A stretch of 53,334 nt of DNA. Source: Nemertoderma westbladi. Its lineage: Eukaryota; Xenacoelomorpha; Nemertodermatida; Nemertodermatidae. Of the stretch, positions 42,413 through 53,248 are shown piece by piece. The notes beneath the pieces are model-generated. The model ran no database searches. It had not been told where the DNA came from and worked only from the letters and a program-made list of their open reading frames with translations. How positions within the stretch are numbered: position 1 is the first letter of the stretch; each line of letters starts with the position of its first letter. A program made the position numbers and the translations under genes. The stretch covers positions 1-53,334 of the forward strand of contig JAUCBJ010001021.1 in the NCBI GenBank assembly GCA_032718475.1. The letters are read 5' to 3'.

Positions 42413-44611
42413 TTTGAGATCCTTTACAGTAAGAACTATCCTAAAGCCTACAAATCTACTAATATTAAGCTATAGAATATCTCCTACTGTAAAGTCCAGT
42501 AGTATACCACTTACCGGATCCTAGTAACGATGTATCTTACCGTAAGATCTAGTAATGTACACGGGCTCGTACAGTATCTGGTAATAAATCCAAGTCCAGG
42601 GTGTCTAAATAAACAGCTACAAGTACGCGAACAACTACTGGCGAGGAGCAGAGCCTAGTGTCTATTCTAGGTTCGTGAGCGAGTCTAATGCCTACGAACT
42701 AGACAAAAGGATACCTGTCCTCTAACCGGTGAGGCAGATGTACAGTCTATGGTGACAGACCAAACTCAGGGGAAAACAATCCCCGCGCAGCAAATCCTAA
42801 CTATCGCTAACAGACCTAAATACCGTAAACTTGCCACGGTGTGATTTATATGGTTTATATACGAGCTAGTGGATTAACAGACTAGCGTAACAATACTGAC
42901 CAGTACTCAATCAGTCTAAAGGGGGTCGTGTCTAATGTAACAATACTGTGAGCAGAAAAAACAGTCTAATAAGTAAATACCCCTTTTGCCGTAACTAAAT
43001 ATCAGATCCTAAATTTACAAACTACGAATAGTAAATTACAGATAGATTCTGCCTGAGAGTAATCTAAAATAAGCTATAACTAGTAGAGCTCTAAGGGTAC
43101 ATATGTTCTACATGTACATATGTATGGGTACATATGTACATATGCGTACATGTGTTATAAATAAAACAATTTTGATGTACTCCATTGTACTAGGTTTTAG
43201 TGATTTTCTGACCGAAACAATACCGTGCGCTAGCTACGAAAATAAGCTAGTCGCGCTCTGTAGAACTTTATACTTACAAAATGACGTCAAACCTCTCTCC
43301 TTCCTATCCACAACTCAACCGGGCAATTACGGTGTTAGTAACTACACCCGTGATCGGCACAAATACCAGATTCTTGTTGTAAGATAAGAAATAGGGGTTA
43401 ATTGCTACCGTACATTAGCTGATCTGGTATACAAATTTGATTCTAGAATTTTGTTGCCGCGGTGGTTCGCAGCAATACCTATCAGTACGTGGCAAGGCGC
43501 GGTAGGATATTAATAAACTTCCCTAGGCCAAGCGAAGTGCCGGTAGCAGAAATACTCCTTGCCTGATCAAATAACTCGGGTTCAGGCAGGGGGGGGGGGG
43601 GTAGTAATGTATAAACTACAAAGCAAACCGGTACCGAACTGTCAGTATTGCGAATCACTAAATTATGGAACATATGCTGTCTGTACCTAATATGTACTCG
43701 CATATTGACGAATGGCAATAGTTCACACCTATAGGGAATACAGGTTAATCCAGGGATTTGCAGTACAGGTTCTGCTCTGTAGCCTAGCTATTTGATCCTA
43801 AATTTTGCGGCGTCCCAGGATGGCGTCACGCTTACCCTGATCTATAGGTTTTACGGCGGGCAAGGGCGTCAAACAAAGTCTTACCTTCCTCGGAATCGGG
43901 CGCTGCATGGCAAAGGTGGAGTATTTCGAAGGGGCGAAGGGGGTGTGTGGGCTAATCTAATGTGGGCGCTAGCGTGTTGTGGACATCTTCCCTGCGTTGC
44001 TGACGGCCTAACGGTCTAGGCAGCCATCCTCCCAATGCTTGGCTGTCCCAATGGTGGACAAAGGGAAATATACATGTTCAGAGTTTACAGTATATTTACA
44101 GTAATTTACAAAAGAGTTTATCAACCAAATTTACATAAGTTTCAACAAGAAACTAACAAATGTAACTAAAGAATGGTGATAAAGCAAAGATTGTTAGAAA
44201 TAACAATGTATACGATTAGGTATAAGTGAGTGATAACCGAAGGCAAACCAGCCCTTATATAGCAAATCTGGGACATAGAATCCACTAGAACATTCCAGAG
44301 TATTCCATGGCCTCACAGATGTTCTATGCCCTATGATTGGCCCAACTCATCGTTCCATACGTTGTACACACCTCATTGGCTTATGTAATTAGAATGCAAA
44401 TTTCCCAACCGGGATTCGAACTCATAACCTAGTTGTAATGTAACCAACACCTTATCCATCTGACCACTGCGCCAATGGAGTTACCTATGTGTTTATGTGT
44501 ACCAATATGAATAGGCATATTACATTACTGTAATTTAATCAAAATGCGTCGGATTTTAGAAAGTTTTTACGTCAAACTGCAAATGCTACCTTATAGTGAA
44601 ATAATCCATCA
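42413..44611 (-). repeat. 5' LTR (right in the window)
   Basis: Direct repeat of 25385-27605 with the same ends (TTTGAGATCC ... AATCCATCA). It differs by a GTACATATGT-type expansion near 43100-43150, a shorter G run (13 G at 43589-43601) and deletions near 44320 and 44395. Confidence 0.92.
44405..44480 (-). repeat. tRNA-like segment in the 5' LTR
   Basis: Homologue of 27402-27475: A box TGGCGCAGTGG (plus 44464-44474), B box AGTTCGAATCC (plus 44412-44422). It carries several base changes relative to the other LTR. Confidence 0.7.
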
Positions 44612-44616
44612 AATAT
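44612..44616. repeat. Target-site duplication of the BEL element, right
   Basis: AATAT, matching 25380-25384. Confidence 0.85.
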
Positions 44617-44831
44617 GAAGCAAATAATTTCATTATCAAGCACGTTTACAAGATATAAGATACGATTACCGAATATTTATAAAAAATGCCCATGATGCAC
44701 AACCAGATAAATAACAACGAATAGAGCCAAATAATAAATTTAGTTTCCTATATTTAGGAGCCCGCTCGACAGGCGGGATACTTACTGTAAAAATCTGCGG
44801 GATACTTACTGTAACAATCTCAGGATATATA

Positions 44832-45040
44832 TCACTGACTGACTGACTGACTGGTAATTATTCAGGTTCGGCACTTCTTGCCTGGCGATTTTGTTGAAAT
44901 TTTACAAGTAAATTGGTTTGGTAGTTCATAATCGCATTACAAAATATCAGATCGATTCTATGTGTGGTATTCGTTATATTTCATTTTTTGAAATTATTTT
45001 GTCGCGAAATTAAAAGCAATGGTTTTAAAGTAACAACTCC
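44832..45040 (-). repeat. Inverted partner of the CAGT-array repeat
   Basis: The reverse complement shares long phrases with 45990-46142: TTGCTTTTAATTTCGCGACA, GAATACCACACATAGA.TCGAT and GATTATGAAC.ACCAAA. It leads into only about five CAGT units (44832-44852). It therefore shows the short-array state of the same repeat. Confidence 0.8.
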
Positions 45041-45522
45041 TGCCTGAGCTGCTGCAGCAGCTAGCTGTGTAGGAATGGTGGAGTGCAGGGCTGCCTGATA
45101 TAGAATTCCATCCAGACCATCAAGGCAGAATTTCTTGATTTCTTGACCCTCCTGCTGCTGGCTGAGTCTACACATCCTTTATCAGCTCTCAGGGATAGAC
45201 AGAAAATAGTTGCGTTGTCAATAAACAAAATAAATTATACCACTGCAGTAGGATTATATTATTATTCCACGAATCAATGGGCTGATTGTTTTGTATAGGA
45301 TATATGTAGAATGTTCTTAAAAATAATATTCTTATTTTTTTTTCCTTAGGATTAGCATCATTTTTTAGCTGAAGCATTAATAGTGTAAATTAATTTAATT
45401 ATATTTTAATACCATTACTACATTGGCATACTGTAAGATAATTTTAACATTTCTTACAAATAGTGGTGCGAGCATAAAAATCAAATCACGCGAATTTAAA
45501 AGAACCGAGTGTGTTGTCATAG
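45041..45522. other. No gene recognised
   Basis: AT-rich spacer between repeats, with no domain-bearing frame. Confidence 0.5.
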
Positions 45523-45698
45523 CAAAGTTTCATTTTTTATTATGTGGGACGAGCCACAAAGTCAGCTAGCCTCACGCCTTACAGTTTAGACAATTGTTTA
45601 TGTTTAGTTTACTTACTGCTGACTGAAATAGTTCTTTGTAATAGTCTTGGCTATGATTCTTCCCCGGGTTCCTTCCAGCCAGCTTGCTGGCTTTCTAG
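45523..45698 (+). mobile_element. Helitron-like repeat fragment
   Basis: Inverted copy of 25184-25363. Starts near TATGTGGGACGAGCCACAAA, has GACTGAAATAGTTCTTTG in the middle and ends GCCAGCTTGCTGGCTTTCTAG|T, that is a hairpin plus CTAG before T. No Rep/helicase frame is present, so it would be non-autonomous. Confidence 0.6.
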
Positions 45699-45989
45699 TT
45701 ATATTAGGTATTACCCCGTCGACAAGCGGAATATCACTTTCCATTGAATCCTATGTGAATATGTAATATAGGTTACTCCTGCTAAGGTAGGCCAGAGCGG
45801 GCTCCTTAAATACATGCAACTACTGTATTATACTGTAAGTCAACTATAAAACATTTTGCAATCCACAGTGAGTAACAACGTCGATAGGACACAACACACT
45901 GCTTTGTGTAACTAAAATTCAACCAACACGTTTTACTATGACTGTGTATAACATATTAAGCATTATTTCATCATGAACACCAGCTGTTA

Positions 45990-46142
45990 TTTTACCATTG
46001 CTTTTAATTTCGCGACAAAATAATGTCAAAAAACTAAATATCTCGAATACCACACATAGATTCGATCTAAAATTTTGTAACGCGATTATGAACCACCAAA
46101 GCAATGTACATGCAAAATTTCATTAAAATTGCCAGGCAGTAA
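45990..46142 (+). repeat. Unique-sequence lead of the CAGT-array repeat
   Basis: About 150 bp shared (inverted) with 44860-45040. It runs straight into the tetranucleotide array through GCCAGGCAGTAA. Confidence 0.8.
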
Positions 46143-48694
46143 GTCAGTCAGTCAGTCAGTCAGTCAGTCAGTCAGTCAGTCAGTCAGTCAGTCAGTCAGT
46201 CAGTCAGTCAGTCAGTCAGTCAGTCAGTCAGTCAGTCAGTCAGTCAGTCAGTCAGTCAGTCAGTCAGTCAGTCAGTCAGTCAGTCAGTCAGTCAGTCAGT
46301 CAGTCAGTCAGTCAGTCAGTCAGTCAGTCAGTCAGTCAGTCAGTCAGTCAGTCAGTCAGTCAGTCAGTCAGTCAGTCAGTCAGTCAGTCAGTCAGTCAGT
46401 CAGTCAGTCAGTCAGTCAGTCAGTCAGTCAGTCAGTCAGTCAGTCAGTCAGTCAGTCAGTCAGTCAGTCAGTCAGTCAGTCAGTCAGTCAGTCAGTCAGT
46501 CAGTCAGTCAGTCAGTCAGTCAGTCAGTCAGTCAGTCAGTCAGTCAGTCAGTCAGTCAGTCAGTCAGTCAGTCAGTCAGTCAGTCAGTCAGTCAGTCAGT
46601 CAGTCAGTCAGTCAGTCAGTCAGTCAGTCAGTCAGTCAGTCAGTCAGTCAGTCAGTCAGTCAGTCAGTCAGTCAGTCAGTCAGTCAGTCAGTCAGTCAGT
46701 CAGTCAGTCAGTCAGTCAGTCAGTCAGTCAGTCAGTCAGTCAGTCAGTCAGTCAGTCAGTCAGTCAGTCAGTCAGTCAGTCAGTCAGTCAGTCAGTCAGT
46801 CAGTCAGTCAGTCAGTCAGTCAGTCAGTCAGTCAGTCAGTCAGTCAGTCAGTCAGTCAGTCAGTCAGTCAGTCAGTCAGTCAGTCAGTCAGTCAGTCAGT
46901 CAGTCAGTCAGTCAGTCAGTCAGTCAGTCAGTCAGTCAGTCAGTCAGTCAGTCAGTCAGTCAGTCAGTCAGTCAGTCAGTCAGTCAGTCAGTCAGTCAGT
47001 CAGTCAGTCAGTCAGTCAGTCAGTCAGTCAGTCAGTCAGTCAGTCAGTCAGTCAGTCAGTCAGTCAGTCAGTCAGTCAGTCAGTCAGTCAGTCAGTCAGT
47101 CAGTCAGTCAGTCAGTCAGTCAGTCAGTCAGTCAGTCAGTCAGTCAGTCAGTCAGTCAGTCAGTCAGTCAGTCAGTCAGTCAGTCAGTCAGTCAGTCAGT
47201 CAGTCAGTCAGTCAGTCAGTCAGTCAGTCAGTCAGTCAGTCAGTCAGTCAGTCAGTCAGTCAGTCAGTCAGTCAGTCAGTCAGTCAGTCAGTCAGTCAGT
47301 CAGTCAGTCAGTCAGTCAGTCAGTCAGTCAGTCAGTCAGTCAGTCAGTCAGTCAGTCAGTCAGTCAGTCAGTCAGTCAGTCAGTCAGTCAGTCAGTCAGT
47401 CAGTCAGTCAGTCAGTCAGTCAGTCAGTCAGTCAGTCAGTCAGTCAGTCAGTCAGTCAGTCAGTCAGTCAGTCAGTCAGTCAGTCAGTCAGTCAGTCAGT
47501 CAGTCAGTCAGTCAGTCAGTCAGTCAGTCAGTCAGTCAGTCAGTCAGTCAGTCAGTCAGTCAGTCAGTCAGTCAGTCAGTCAGTCAGTCAGTCAGTCAGT
47601 CAGTCAGTCAGTCAGTCAGTCAGTCAGTCAGTCAGTCAGTCAGTCAGTCAGTCAGTCAGTCAGTCAGTCAGTCAGTCAGTCAGTCAGTCAGTCAGTCAGT
47701 CAGTCAGTCAGTCAGTCAGTCAGTCAGTCAGTCAGTCAGTCAGTCAGTCAGTCAGTCAGTCAGTCAGTCAGTCAGTCAGTCAGTCAGTCAGTCAGTCAGT
47801 CAGTCAGTCAGTCAGTCAGTCAGTCAGTCAGTCAGTCAGTCAGTCAGTCAGTCAGTCAGTCAGTCAGTCAGTCAGTCAGTCAGTCAGTCAGTCAGTCAGT
47901 CAGTCAGTCAGTCAGTCAGTCAGTCAGTCAGTCAGTCAGTCAGTCAGTCAGTCAGTCAGTCAGTCAGTCAGTCAGTCAGTCAGTCAGTCAGTCAGTCAGT
48001 CAGTCAGTCAGTCAGTCAGTCAGTCAGTCAGTCAGTCAGTCAGTCAGTCAGTCAGTCAGTCAGTCAGTCAGTCAGTCAGTCAGTCAGTCAGTCAGTCAGT
48101 CAGTCAGTCAGTCAGTCAGTCAGTCAGTCAGTCAGTCAGTCAGTCAGTCAGTCAGTCAGTCAGTCAGTCAGTCAGTCAGTCAGTCAGTCAGTCAGTCAGT
48201 CAGTCAGTCAGTCAGTCAGTCAGTCAGTCAGTCAGTCAGTCAGTCAGTCAGTCAGTCAGTCAGTCAGTCAGTCAGTCAGTCAGTCAGTCAGTCAGTCAGT
48301 CAGTCAGTCAGTCAGTCAGTCAGTCAGTCAGTCAGTCAGTCAGTCAGTCAGTCAGTCAGTCAGTCAGTCAGTCAGTCAGTCAGTCAGTCAGTCAGTCAGT
48401 CAGTCAGTCAGTCAGTCAGTCAGTCAGTCAGTCAGTCAGTCAGTCAGTCAGTCAGTCAGTCAGTCAGTCAGTCAGTCAGTCAGTCAGTCAGTCAGTCAGT
48501 CAGTCAGTCAGTCAGTCAGTCAGTCAGTCAGTCAGTCAGTCAGTCAGTCAGTCAGTCAGTCAGTCAGTCAGTCAGTCAGTCAGTCAGTCAGTCAGTCAGT
48601 CAGTCAGTCAGTCAGTCAGTCAGTCAGTCAGTCAGTCAGTCAGTCAGTCAGTCAGTCAGTCAGTCAGTCAGTCAGTCAGTCAGTCAGTCAGTCA
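46143..48694. repeat. Uninterrupted (CAGT)n microsatellite, about 638 copies
   Basis: 2,552 bases of GTCA/CAGT with no interruption visible. The 874-codon SVSQ frame over it, and the equivalents in other frames, are products of the period. Diverged CACTG words follow to about 48725, and the repeat may end at GGCTTTCTAAT (about 48752), similar to the Helitron-like CTRR ends nearby. Confidence 0.97.
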
Positions 48695-48752
48695 CTGTGT
48701 GCACTGACTGCATGGCTGCACTGTGTGAGATGTTTCCGGGTTTGGCTTTCTA

Positions 48753-49774
48753 ATTACAATTTATATGGTGTGCAACGCGTGGTGTATTGCGCCATTAGAA
48801 AAGTCCTTCTAAGAAATTATAAATTGCCTGATCAAAAGTCCCTTTAGTTGATGTACCGGTACATTTGATTATGTCATAATTAGGCTGTCTTGACCTGAAC
48901 CTCATCTTTACCAGATGATTTAATGGCATGCAAAAAATATTTGAGAGATGTAGTTTACAGAGAGTTATTTTTGGAAGAAACAGCCATTAGTTTTCTTGTT
49001 GAATTCAGTCACATCTATTTTTGTGCTAAAAATTTTTAAAAATATTTTTGCGATATACAGTGTTTGTTTCGGATGATGATAACGATTATTATAGAATACA
49101 AATATAACATTCGAGAACATTTTTTCTAATTTTGAATGTGCCCCCTAGTGCAAGAAAAAAAGTAGTGCAAATTTGACAATAAAATATCACCATGTAATCT
49201 TATTACTGATTTTACAATCTTATTGGTTTTATGGAATGCTCGACAACCAAATATGAAACCAAATTCAATTTTTGGTGTTTGAAATTGTATGCTACTTGTA
49301 TTTTTTGATCTAACAGACAAGCACCAAAAACTATAGTTGCGTTACAATGAAAGATATGTAACGATTTGTATTGTGATCAGCCACCTCGAAAACCGGATAT
49401 CTTCCGCAATTTCAAACACAACATTTTTTAGTTTGAAATTTATATACTTATACTTTTCATCCTGGGCGGGGGCAGAATGCAGCAAAAATGATGGTTGCAA
49501 TGCCCAAAAATATTTGAAACATGTTATGTCATGATCATCAACCTCAAAACTCTTATACCTTCAAAATTGTATCTAATGTAATGTAATCAAAATTATAAAA
49601 AGATCCAGGGAGGGGGGGGGGGGGGGTTGGGGGGCTTGGGGCAGGCAAATTATGTTTTAAAAACAACCTGGGCCAGATATGGTTAACTGCGGTCAACCAA
49701 TGAAGACAATCTATCCTTCAATCGCGGGTATGCACACGGAAAAAGTTATTCGCTAAGTGTTCTAGAACATGGCA
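48753..49774. other. No gene recognised
   Basis: AT-rich. Holds a run of 15 G at 49612-49626. Words CAAAAACTATAGTTGCG and AATTTCAAACACAACATTTT suggest old repeats, but no frame has a domain. Confidence 0.5.
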
Positions 49775-50035
49775 TTTATGTGGGGTGAGCCACGAAATTG
49801 ATGGAGCCCCATCGAACTGACACTGTTAAGGGGGATAGGTCATTAATGACAAATAGTCGTCATTGTCATCATCATTGCCGTTGTCGTTGTTGTCACGGCA
49901 GTCATCATCATTGCCGTTGTCATCATTGTAACCGTTATCATGATTATCACCATTGTCGCCATCATTGCTGTCGTCATTGATGTGGTCATCGTCGATGCCA
50001 TTGTTGTCGTCACCATCGTTACGATTTTCACTGTA
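49775..50035 (-). repeat. Dispersed repeat with a trinucleotide-rich tract
   Basis: Inverted relative of about 17868-18015: GGGGTGAGCCACGAA, ATCGAACTGACACTGTTAAG and GGGGGATAGGTCA, then a (CAT/CGT/TGC)-type tract to about 50030. The GGGGCGAGCCACGAAGT word also occurs at 25335, 45545 and 53045 (either strand), so this is a common terminal motif of a repeat group. Confidence 0.65.
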
Positions 50036-50180
50036 AATGAATTTGTTGCATTTACTTATCTACTACTAATTATATTTCCTGATGTCATTATATTTACTTA
50101 CATAGTTTATTGCATTAAAATATTACTACATATGGTAAATATAGAATCGTGTTCCCGATAATCCTATATAGTGTGACTGC

Positions 50181-50766
50181 TCAGTCATTGTAACGTCTCT
50201 TTGAATCTCCAGGTGCTGCTTCCTTCCCTAATTGAGATGCCACTCGTTTCCCAAGGCCAATGAGAGGAGGTGCGTCCGCCCTCCTCCATTTTGTTTCTGG
50301 ACCCTTGTGGTGGCTTTCGTCACACAACCTTGTTGTCTCCCACATTTGAATTTCCCCTGCCACTGCTGGGATGTTCTGGTCAATGAAGTGTATAACTCCA
50401 GGCATCGCGTAAGTGTTGGACCTTCTCCAGGGCTCTTCGCGAGGCTGCAGTCTTTATTTCTATGTGAATTACTCCAAAATTCTGAGCAACTATCGCTGGG
50501 TAGATATGCACCTTAATGTGCATTAAGGTAATTACGCCATGGTCTGCGTAGCCTTTGAAAGAATGGCACTTCCTCTTCACACTTGTTGCCGTGCAGTATC
50601 GCACCTCTTGTCCTCGATGGTAGTGGTACTTATCACAGTGGTTGTGAAGTATTGGACATGCTTTCACGAGATGGTTCGAGTTGTCAAAATAGAGGCAGGT
50701 CACCTGTGGGATGTGTTGGTATAAACAATCGACGATGACCTTTACACCCACAGTAACTTCATCCAT
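50181..50766 (-). pseudogene. Decayed zinc-knuckle gag-like fragment
   Basis: A 128-codon minus-strand frame (50766-50380) contains CLYFDNSNHLVKAC and CDKYHYHRGQEVRYC. Both look like CX2CX4HX4C knuckles with one Cys replaced by an aromatic residue. The frame then continues in shifted pieces toward 50181. No RT or integrase follows. It could be a remnant of a retroelement gag/ORF1. The match is by pattern only. Confidence 0.4.
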
Positions 50767-51509
50767 CTAGAATGGTACTACGTCCGAACTCATCTTTGGT
50801 ATCATCTTGCGAGTGTGGTTTACGGAAGCCTCTGTAGATCACAATTTTATTCTTCTTAACTGATGTGAGATGTCAGCGCTTCCTGCTGCAGGGGTGGTCA
50901 AAGAGGGGGGGGGGGGGGGGGGGGGGTGTCAGGGGGGACAATGCCCTGGGCGCAGAGTACAAAGGGGGTGCAAAATTTTAATGAACTAACTAATATAATG
51001 CGTATTATTGCACTCAAACTTGAAATTTTTTTGAAATTCATTCCTTTTTTATTGATAAACTTGAGACATATACTTAGATATTATACTATACAGTCAGACA
51101 GTAGGTAACTCCATTCTTGAAATACCGTGCACACAAAGTGAAGGTGAATTGGATACTACCTCTATTCTGTATTCCACACCTGGCAGACACTTATGAATCG
51201 GGTGTCCGATGGTGCCCCCACTTTTGCCACCAAAAATTAGTTATTGAAACATTGCCTACTGTACCTTCCAGGTAGTGTTGTAGTGAGGGTATTATATCTC
51301 CCATATAAAAATATTGTATGTAATCGATTTGTCACGCCTTCGTAGGCAGCACTATAAAAACACACTCTCTCATGATACTAATTTAGATGCAGTATATAAA
51401 TGACCATATTATTTCCGTCCACATCCCTCTTTCAAACCTCCTATCATTGCCATTCAATATTCAACTGCCCTTTGCCCTTTGCAGTCACCTTCAAACGCCC
51501 AATAAAACC
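50767..51509. other. No gene recognised
   Basis: Contains a run of 22 G (50905-50926). No domain-bearing frame. Confidence 0.5.
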
Positions 51510-51597
51510 AACACGTTCGTGGGGCCTTCGCGCAGCACGAGGCCTAGTTATTATATACAAATTAAAATTGAGCGACTGTATCACAAAATCAGGTTTT
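51510..51597 (+). repeat. Dispersed direct repeat, copy 1
   Basis: ACACGTTCGTGGGGCCTTCG, then CGCAGCACGAGGCC and TATCACAAAATCAGGTT, nearly identical to 53249-53334. The first half also occurs at about 16250. A run of 17 C lies shortly after (51664-51680). Confidence 0.85.
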
Positions 51598-51770
51598 GAG
51601 AAATTTACCCACACCACCAATCAATCAAAGAAAGGGGGACAGTACGTTCACCCCTTTTAATCTCCCCCCCCCCCCCCCCCACCCTTCCCAACCACCAATA
51701 CATAACCGCGACATCTTCCACCCACGGAAGGGTAGCACGAACTTATTTCCAATCGCACGTTAAATATGCA

Positions 51771-52069
51771 AAGCCAGGTAGTTTATAGGAATATAATAAA
51801 CGCAGTACTCGTTTTCATTATAAGCCTCTTTGCGTTCGTCCTGTTTTGTATTTAAATATATTTCTTAAACGCAGGCTAGGACGATCTTTATAATAATAAT
51901 AACTAGGGATGCGATTAATATGTGAAGCCAGGTGGTTTATATAATAATTTAGTCAACGCAGTACTCGTCTTCATTATATGCCTCGTTGCGCTCGTCGCTT
52001 GTCCTGTTTTGTCATAAAATATTTTTCCTAAACGCAGACTGACGATCTTTATACAGTTATAACTATACG
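51771..52069 (+). repeat. Tandem duplication of about 150 bp
   Basis: 51771-51904 and 51923-52069 share AAGCCAGGT.GTTTATA, AACGCAGTACTCGT.TTCATT, TCCTGTTTTGT and AAACGCAG.CT..GACGATCTTT. Spacing and small indels show an old duplication. Confidence 0.8.
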
Positions 52070-52859
52070 AAGTTTCGAAACTGTGCGAGTAACTGTTGAT
52101 ACATCTATGTGGAGATGTGTGATATGTGGAGATGTGTGATACAACGCCAACGCATCTTATGCCGATGTAGTAATATGGGTATTGAAATAATATTAAATCA
52201 ATGTACACTCTTAAAGCTGCAGCGAAAAAATGTAGCTAATTTCCTAGGTTACATATAAAATAATAATATTATTTTTAAGAACATTAATTTTACTACTTTG
52301 CAAAAATTCAATTAAAAAATAACCAGACATATACATTGTGGAATAAACTATTTCAGAAGCCTACAACAGCCATGCCATGGATTGTATTTATGTTATTATA
52401 TCTGTTATTTAACTGAGATAGCAATAGTAGTAGTAGTCGAACGGTTATGCGGCCCGTCCAGCCTATAATAAACACAATTCAGTGATTGGGCTGGAATAGC
52501 AATACTGGTTGCCTCTATTACAATTCCTCTCAGGTTAGTCTACAGCCACAACTCCCAGCAGCTAGCTCTACACCAGCAGAGACTTGACCAATAATGGGAA
52601 GGATTAAATCTGTACTCAATAATTGTGCGGTTTAATTACGTTTAGATCAATTAAAGACACATTTATTAAAGCAAATCACTTAAACTAATTAAAAACTATA
52701 ATAGAATGGCGTATGGGGATTATATCTGTATAATTTTTAAGTATAATTATTTAAATCTTATACTGTAAAACAATTAATTTCCTTTAAAAGTCAGGTTGAA
52801 AATGGCGTTTTCACCGCAATCAACTTAATTAACTAATTAACTGCTATTATCTTAGCTTC
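52070..52859. other. No gene recognised
   Basis: AT-rich. A short TAGTAGTAGTAG tract at about 52430 precedes CGAACGGTTATGCGGCCCGT, possibly the tail of another retroelement copy. Confidence 0.45.
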
Positions 52860-53065
52860 TCGAAGGCCACACGGAAATTCTACTTGGAAAATTTCTAAAC
52901 TTTTGCCAAACAACATGTGTACCAAGTTTGGATAGATTTCATCAAAGATTGGCCGAGTTATTAACGTTTAAAATTGAACACGACAGAACGACAGAACGAC
53001 AGGTTGATTAATGGTACCACTACGCTAAGGCTCACTCACTTCGTGGCTCGCCCCACAGTCAGTAA
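52860..53065 (-). repeat. Dispersed repeat with CGACAGAA short tandem
   Basis: In reverse complement it reads TGTGGGGCGAGCCACGAAGT, GAGTGAGCCTTAGCGTAG, then CTGTCGTTCTGTCGTTCTGT and a tail (ATCTATCCAAACTTGGTACA). It shares the GGGGCGAGCCACGAAGT motif with the repeats at 25335, 45545 and 49790. Confidence 0.65.
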
Positions 53066-53248
53066 GATCTTCCCTGGCATCTCTCCCAATAGGAGAGCCT
53101 CACTCTCATTAGCCTGCCTAAACCTCTATTACACACATCATCCAGGGAAGCTCTGTTAAATTATTATATCCAATAAACTCTCAGTAAGATAAAGTTTTAT
53201 TGGACAGATTTCACCTGTCAATTTCAATTATAACTTTAAGGTGTATTA

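Larger units (their letters stand above)
25385..44611 (-). mobile_element. Giant BEL/Pao LTR retrotransposon, about 19.2 kb
   Basis: Two directly repeated LTRs of about 2.2 kb, a 5-bp target duplication, and a minus-strand internal region with gag, protease, RT, RNase H and integrase in BEL/Pao order. The RT has YVDD, and the A17/DUF1758-type and DUF5641-type signatures of the group are present. BEL elements are usually 5-11 kb, so this is unusually large. The excess comes from long LTRs, a long gag, low-complexity insertions and an extra 3.7 kb of reading frame after integrase. Frameshifts and in-frame TGA/TAG codons in every major frame show this copy is dead. LTR mismatches and indels show it is not very recent. 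It lies about 5 kb upstream of TTC39-like exon 1, on the same strand. Confidence 0.93.

Noticed and set aside
46129-48753. 874-codon SVSQ-repeat frame
   Set aside because: It is a pure translation of the CAGT array. All frames are equally open.
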